Assembly: GCA_023435545.1 (NCBI GenBank)
Contig: JAEYRQ010000287.1
Location: 1-7,799 of the forward strand
Direction of reading: 5' to 3'
Source: Pseudomonadota bacterium
GTDB taxonomy: Bacteria; Pseudomonadota; Alphaproteobacteria; Rhizobiales; Tepidamorphaceae
DNA: 7,799 nucleotides
In this document: positions 7,084 through 7,799 of the stretch, piece after piece
Numbering within the stretch: the first letter of the stretch is position 1
Layout of the letters: the number at the start of each line of letters is the position of its first letter
The notes under the pieces: generated by a model
Seen by the model: only the letters and a program-made list of their open reading frames with translations
Told to the model about the DNA's origin: nothing
The model's database searches: none
Made by a program: the position numbers and the translations under genes

Positions 7084-7109
7084 GCGCGACACTCTCCCCC
7101 TTCCAAAGC

Positions 7110-7128
7110 ACGGCGATTCATTCGCCGT
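7110..7128. repeat. Inverted repeat A in the divergent intergenic region
   Basis: ACGGCGA (7110-7116) and TCGCCGT (7122-7128) form a perfect 7-bp stem with a 5-nt loop. If the dehydrogenase message starts upstream of here, the hairpin would lie 5 nt before its purine-rich ribosome binding region and could influence translation. It could equally be a protein-binding site. Confidence 0.5.
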
Positions 7129-7135
7129 TTACCCT

Positions 7136-7162
7136 GCCGATGGTAGTTCTCGGACCATCGGC
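7136..7162. repeat. Inverted repeat B, 9-bp perfect arms
   Basis: GCCGATGGT (7136-7144) and ACCATCGGC (7154-7162) are exact inverted repeats around a 9-nt centre. A weaker 5-bp repeat, AGGAA (7166-7170) with TTCCT (7178-7182), follows. Such arms can be a dimeric regulator site or an RNA hairpin in the leader of the dehydrogenase operon. No T-run follows on either strand, so an intrinsic terminator is unlikely. Confidence 0.55.
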
Positions 7163-7226
7163 GCCAGGAACCGGGACTTCCTAGCAGACGCCCCCGCAAA
7201 CACAAAGCGCTACGCGCCGCTTCCGG

Positions 7227-7255
7227 TTGACAGAACGGCCGGCGGCGGGTTTCTG
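7227..7255 (+). promoter_or_regulatory. Possible promoter of the SH3-protein gene
   Basis: TTGACA (7227-7232) is a perfect -35 hexamer on the strand and in the gap where a promoter for the gene at 7288 is needed. At 17 bp spacing the -10 position reads TTTCTG (7250-7255), a poor match. The call rests mainly on the -35 box. Confidence 0.3.
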
Positions 7256-7287
7256 GTCGCTCCTATGGCCCAGGCAATGGATTGGTC

Positions 7288-7799
7288 ATGAGCCGCAGCT
7301 GTTCCCGCAGAGGCATACCCGCCCGTGCGCTTGCGGTACTGATGCTCGGGTTCGCGCTGGCCGCGGTCCAGTTCGGGCCGGCTGGTGCGCAGACCGGGGC
7401 GAGCGGCTTGCCGCTGCCGCGCTTCGTCAGCCTGAAGTCCGATCGCGTGAACCTGCGCGCCGGTCCGGCACAGGACCATGAGGTCACCTGGATGTTCACG
7501 CGGGCCGGGTTACCCGTCGAGATCATTGCGGAGTTCGAGAACTGGCGCCGGATCCGCGACAGCGAGGGGACCGAGGGATGGGTCTTCCATTCGCTCCTGT
7601 CGGGCCGCCGAACGGCGCTGGTCGCGCCGTGGTCGAAGGAACGGACCCTCAACATGCGGCGCGACCGCGGCGAAAGCGCTACCGTGGTGGCGCTGCTCGA
7701 GCCGGGCGTTCTGGTCGACGTGGCCGAGTGCGACGGGGTCTACTGCCGGGTCTCGGTGGCGGAGGTTCGCGGCTGGATGCCTCAGGAGCAGCTCTGGGG
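7288..7799 (+). CDS. Secreted protein with tandem bacterial SH3-like domains, 3'-truncated by window edge
   Basis: The first 170 codons of a gene that continues past the window. The product starts with a basic N-terminus and a hydrophobic segment (ALAVLMLGFALAAV, 14-27) ending in an AGA signal-peptidase site near residue 34, so it is exported to the periplasm or envelope. Two SH3-like repeats follow. The first, at about 47-105, has DRVNLRAGP (52-60), WRRIRD (86-91) and GTEGWVF (94-100). The second, at about 110-170, has LNMRRDRGESATVVALLEPG (121-140), ECDGVYCRV (147-155) and RGWMPQEQLWG at the edge. Cys148 and Cys153 could form a small disulfide loop. This arrangement fits the SH3_4/COG3807 family, whose members are envelope proteins of unclear function, possibly binding peptidoglycan. 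The ATG at 7288 follows an in-frame stop at 7228, with a weak Shine-Dalgarno. Judging from relatives, few residues are missing. It is divergent from the dehydrogenase operon. Confidence 0.87.
   Translation, partial: MSRSCSRRGIPARALAVLMLGFALAAVQFGPAGAQTGASGLPLPRFVSLKSDRVNLRAGPAQDHEVTWMFTRAGLPVEIIAEFENWRRIRDSEGTEGWVFHSLLSGRRTALVAPWSKERTLNMRRDRGESATVVALLEPGVLVDVAECDGVYCRVSVAEVRGWMPQEQLW

Noticed and set aside
6101..7111. Upstream in-frame extension of DUF2254, giving a single frame of 809 codons and looking like a fusion protein
   Set aside because: The extension is the dehydrogenase gene read in another frame. It is rich in Arg, His, Gly and Ala with no recognisable domain, while the overlapping frame encodes a complete dehydrogenase with all catalytic residues.
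5327..7146. Plus-strand open frames of 269 and 449 codons opposite DUF2254 and the dehydrogenase
   Set aside because: They have shadow composition and no domain pattern, and they lie antisense to two strongly supported genes.
7136..7162. Inverted repeat B as an intrinsic terminator
   Set aside because: It lies between divergent genes, and neither strand has a T-run after the stem.

Overview
This GC-rich window looks like ordinary chromosomal DNA of an alphaproteobacterium, most likely of the order Hyphomicrobiales (Rhizobiales). The basis is protein-level resemblance: the CysK C-terminus, a DUF2259 secreted protein, a MoeB-type protein without zinc cysteines, and a secreted tandem-SH3 protein next to a 2-hydroxyacid dehydrogenase. 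Coding density is very high. I see no mobile element, tRNA, rRNA, CRISPR array or phage gene. Two genes run off the window edges: cysK at the left and the SH3 protein at the right.

Layout. (1) 2-2564, plus strand: the 3' part of cysK (cysteine synthase), a secreted DUF2259 protein, and a MoeB/ThiF-family adenylyltransferase. (2) 2567-3565, minus strand: a TetR-family regulator followed after 21 bp by a small TM2-domain membrane protein, which meets moeB tail to tail with 2 bp between the stop codons. (3) 3635-4273, plus strand: a beta-class glutathione S-transferase divergent from the TetR gene. The 69-bp AT-rich gap between them holds two imperfect palindromes that fit operators. (4) 4278-7083, minus strand: read in transcription order, a D-2-hydroxyacid dehydrogenase of the glyoxylate/hydroxypyruvate reductase type, a DUF2254 membrane protein starting with GTG inside the dehydrogenase stop (GTGA overlap), and a VOC/glyoxalase-fold protein 14 bp further on. 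This is very probably one operon. (5) 7084-7287: a 204-bp divergent intergenic region, the longest gap in the window, carrying two strong inverted repeats and a weaker third. (6) 7288 to the end, plus strand: a secreted protein with two bacterial SH3-like repeats, open at the window edge.

How the genes may work together. cysK and the MoeB-like protein both belong to sulfur metabolism or sulfur transfer, but no sulfur-carrier or partner gene is visible. TetR plus GST looks like a self-contained regulator/detoxification pair. The dehydrogenase, DUF2254 and VOC genes are linked by spacing rather than by any known shared pathway. I did not find a convincing undescribed system. The observations most worth checking are the inverted repeats in the 7084-7287 intergenic region, the TetR/GST operators, and the uncharacterised proteins (DUF2259, DUF2254, VOC) in their contexts.
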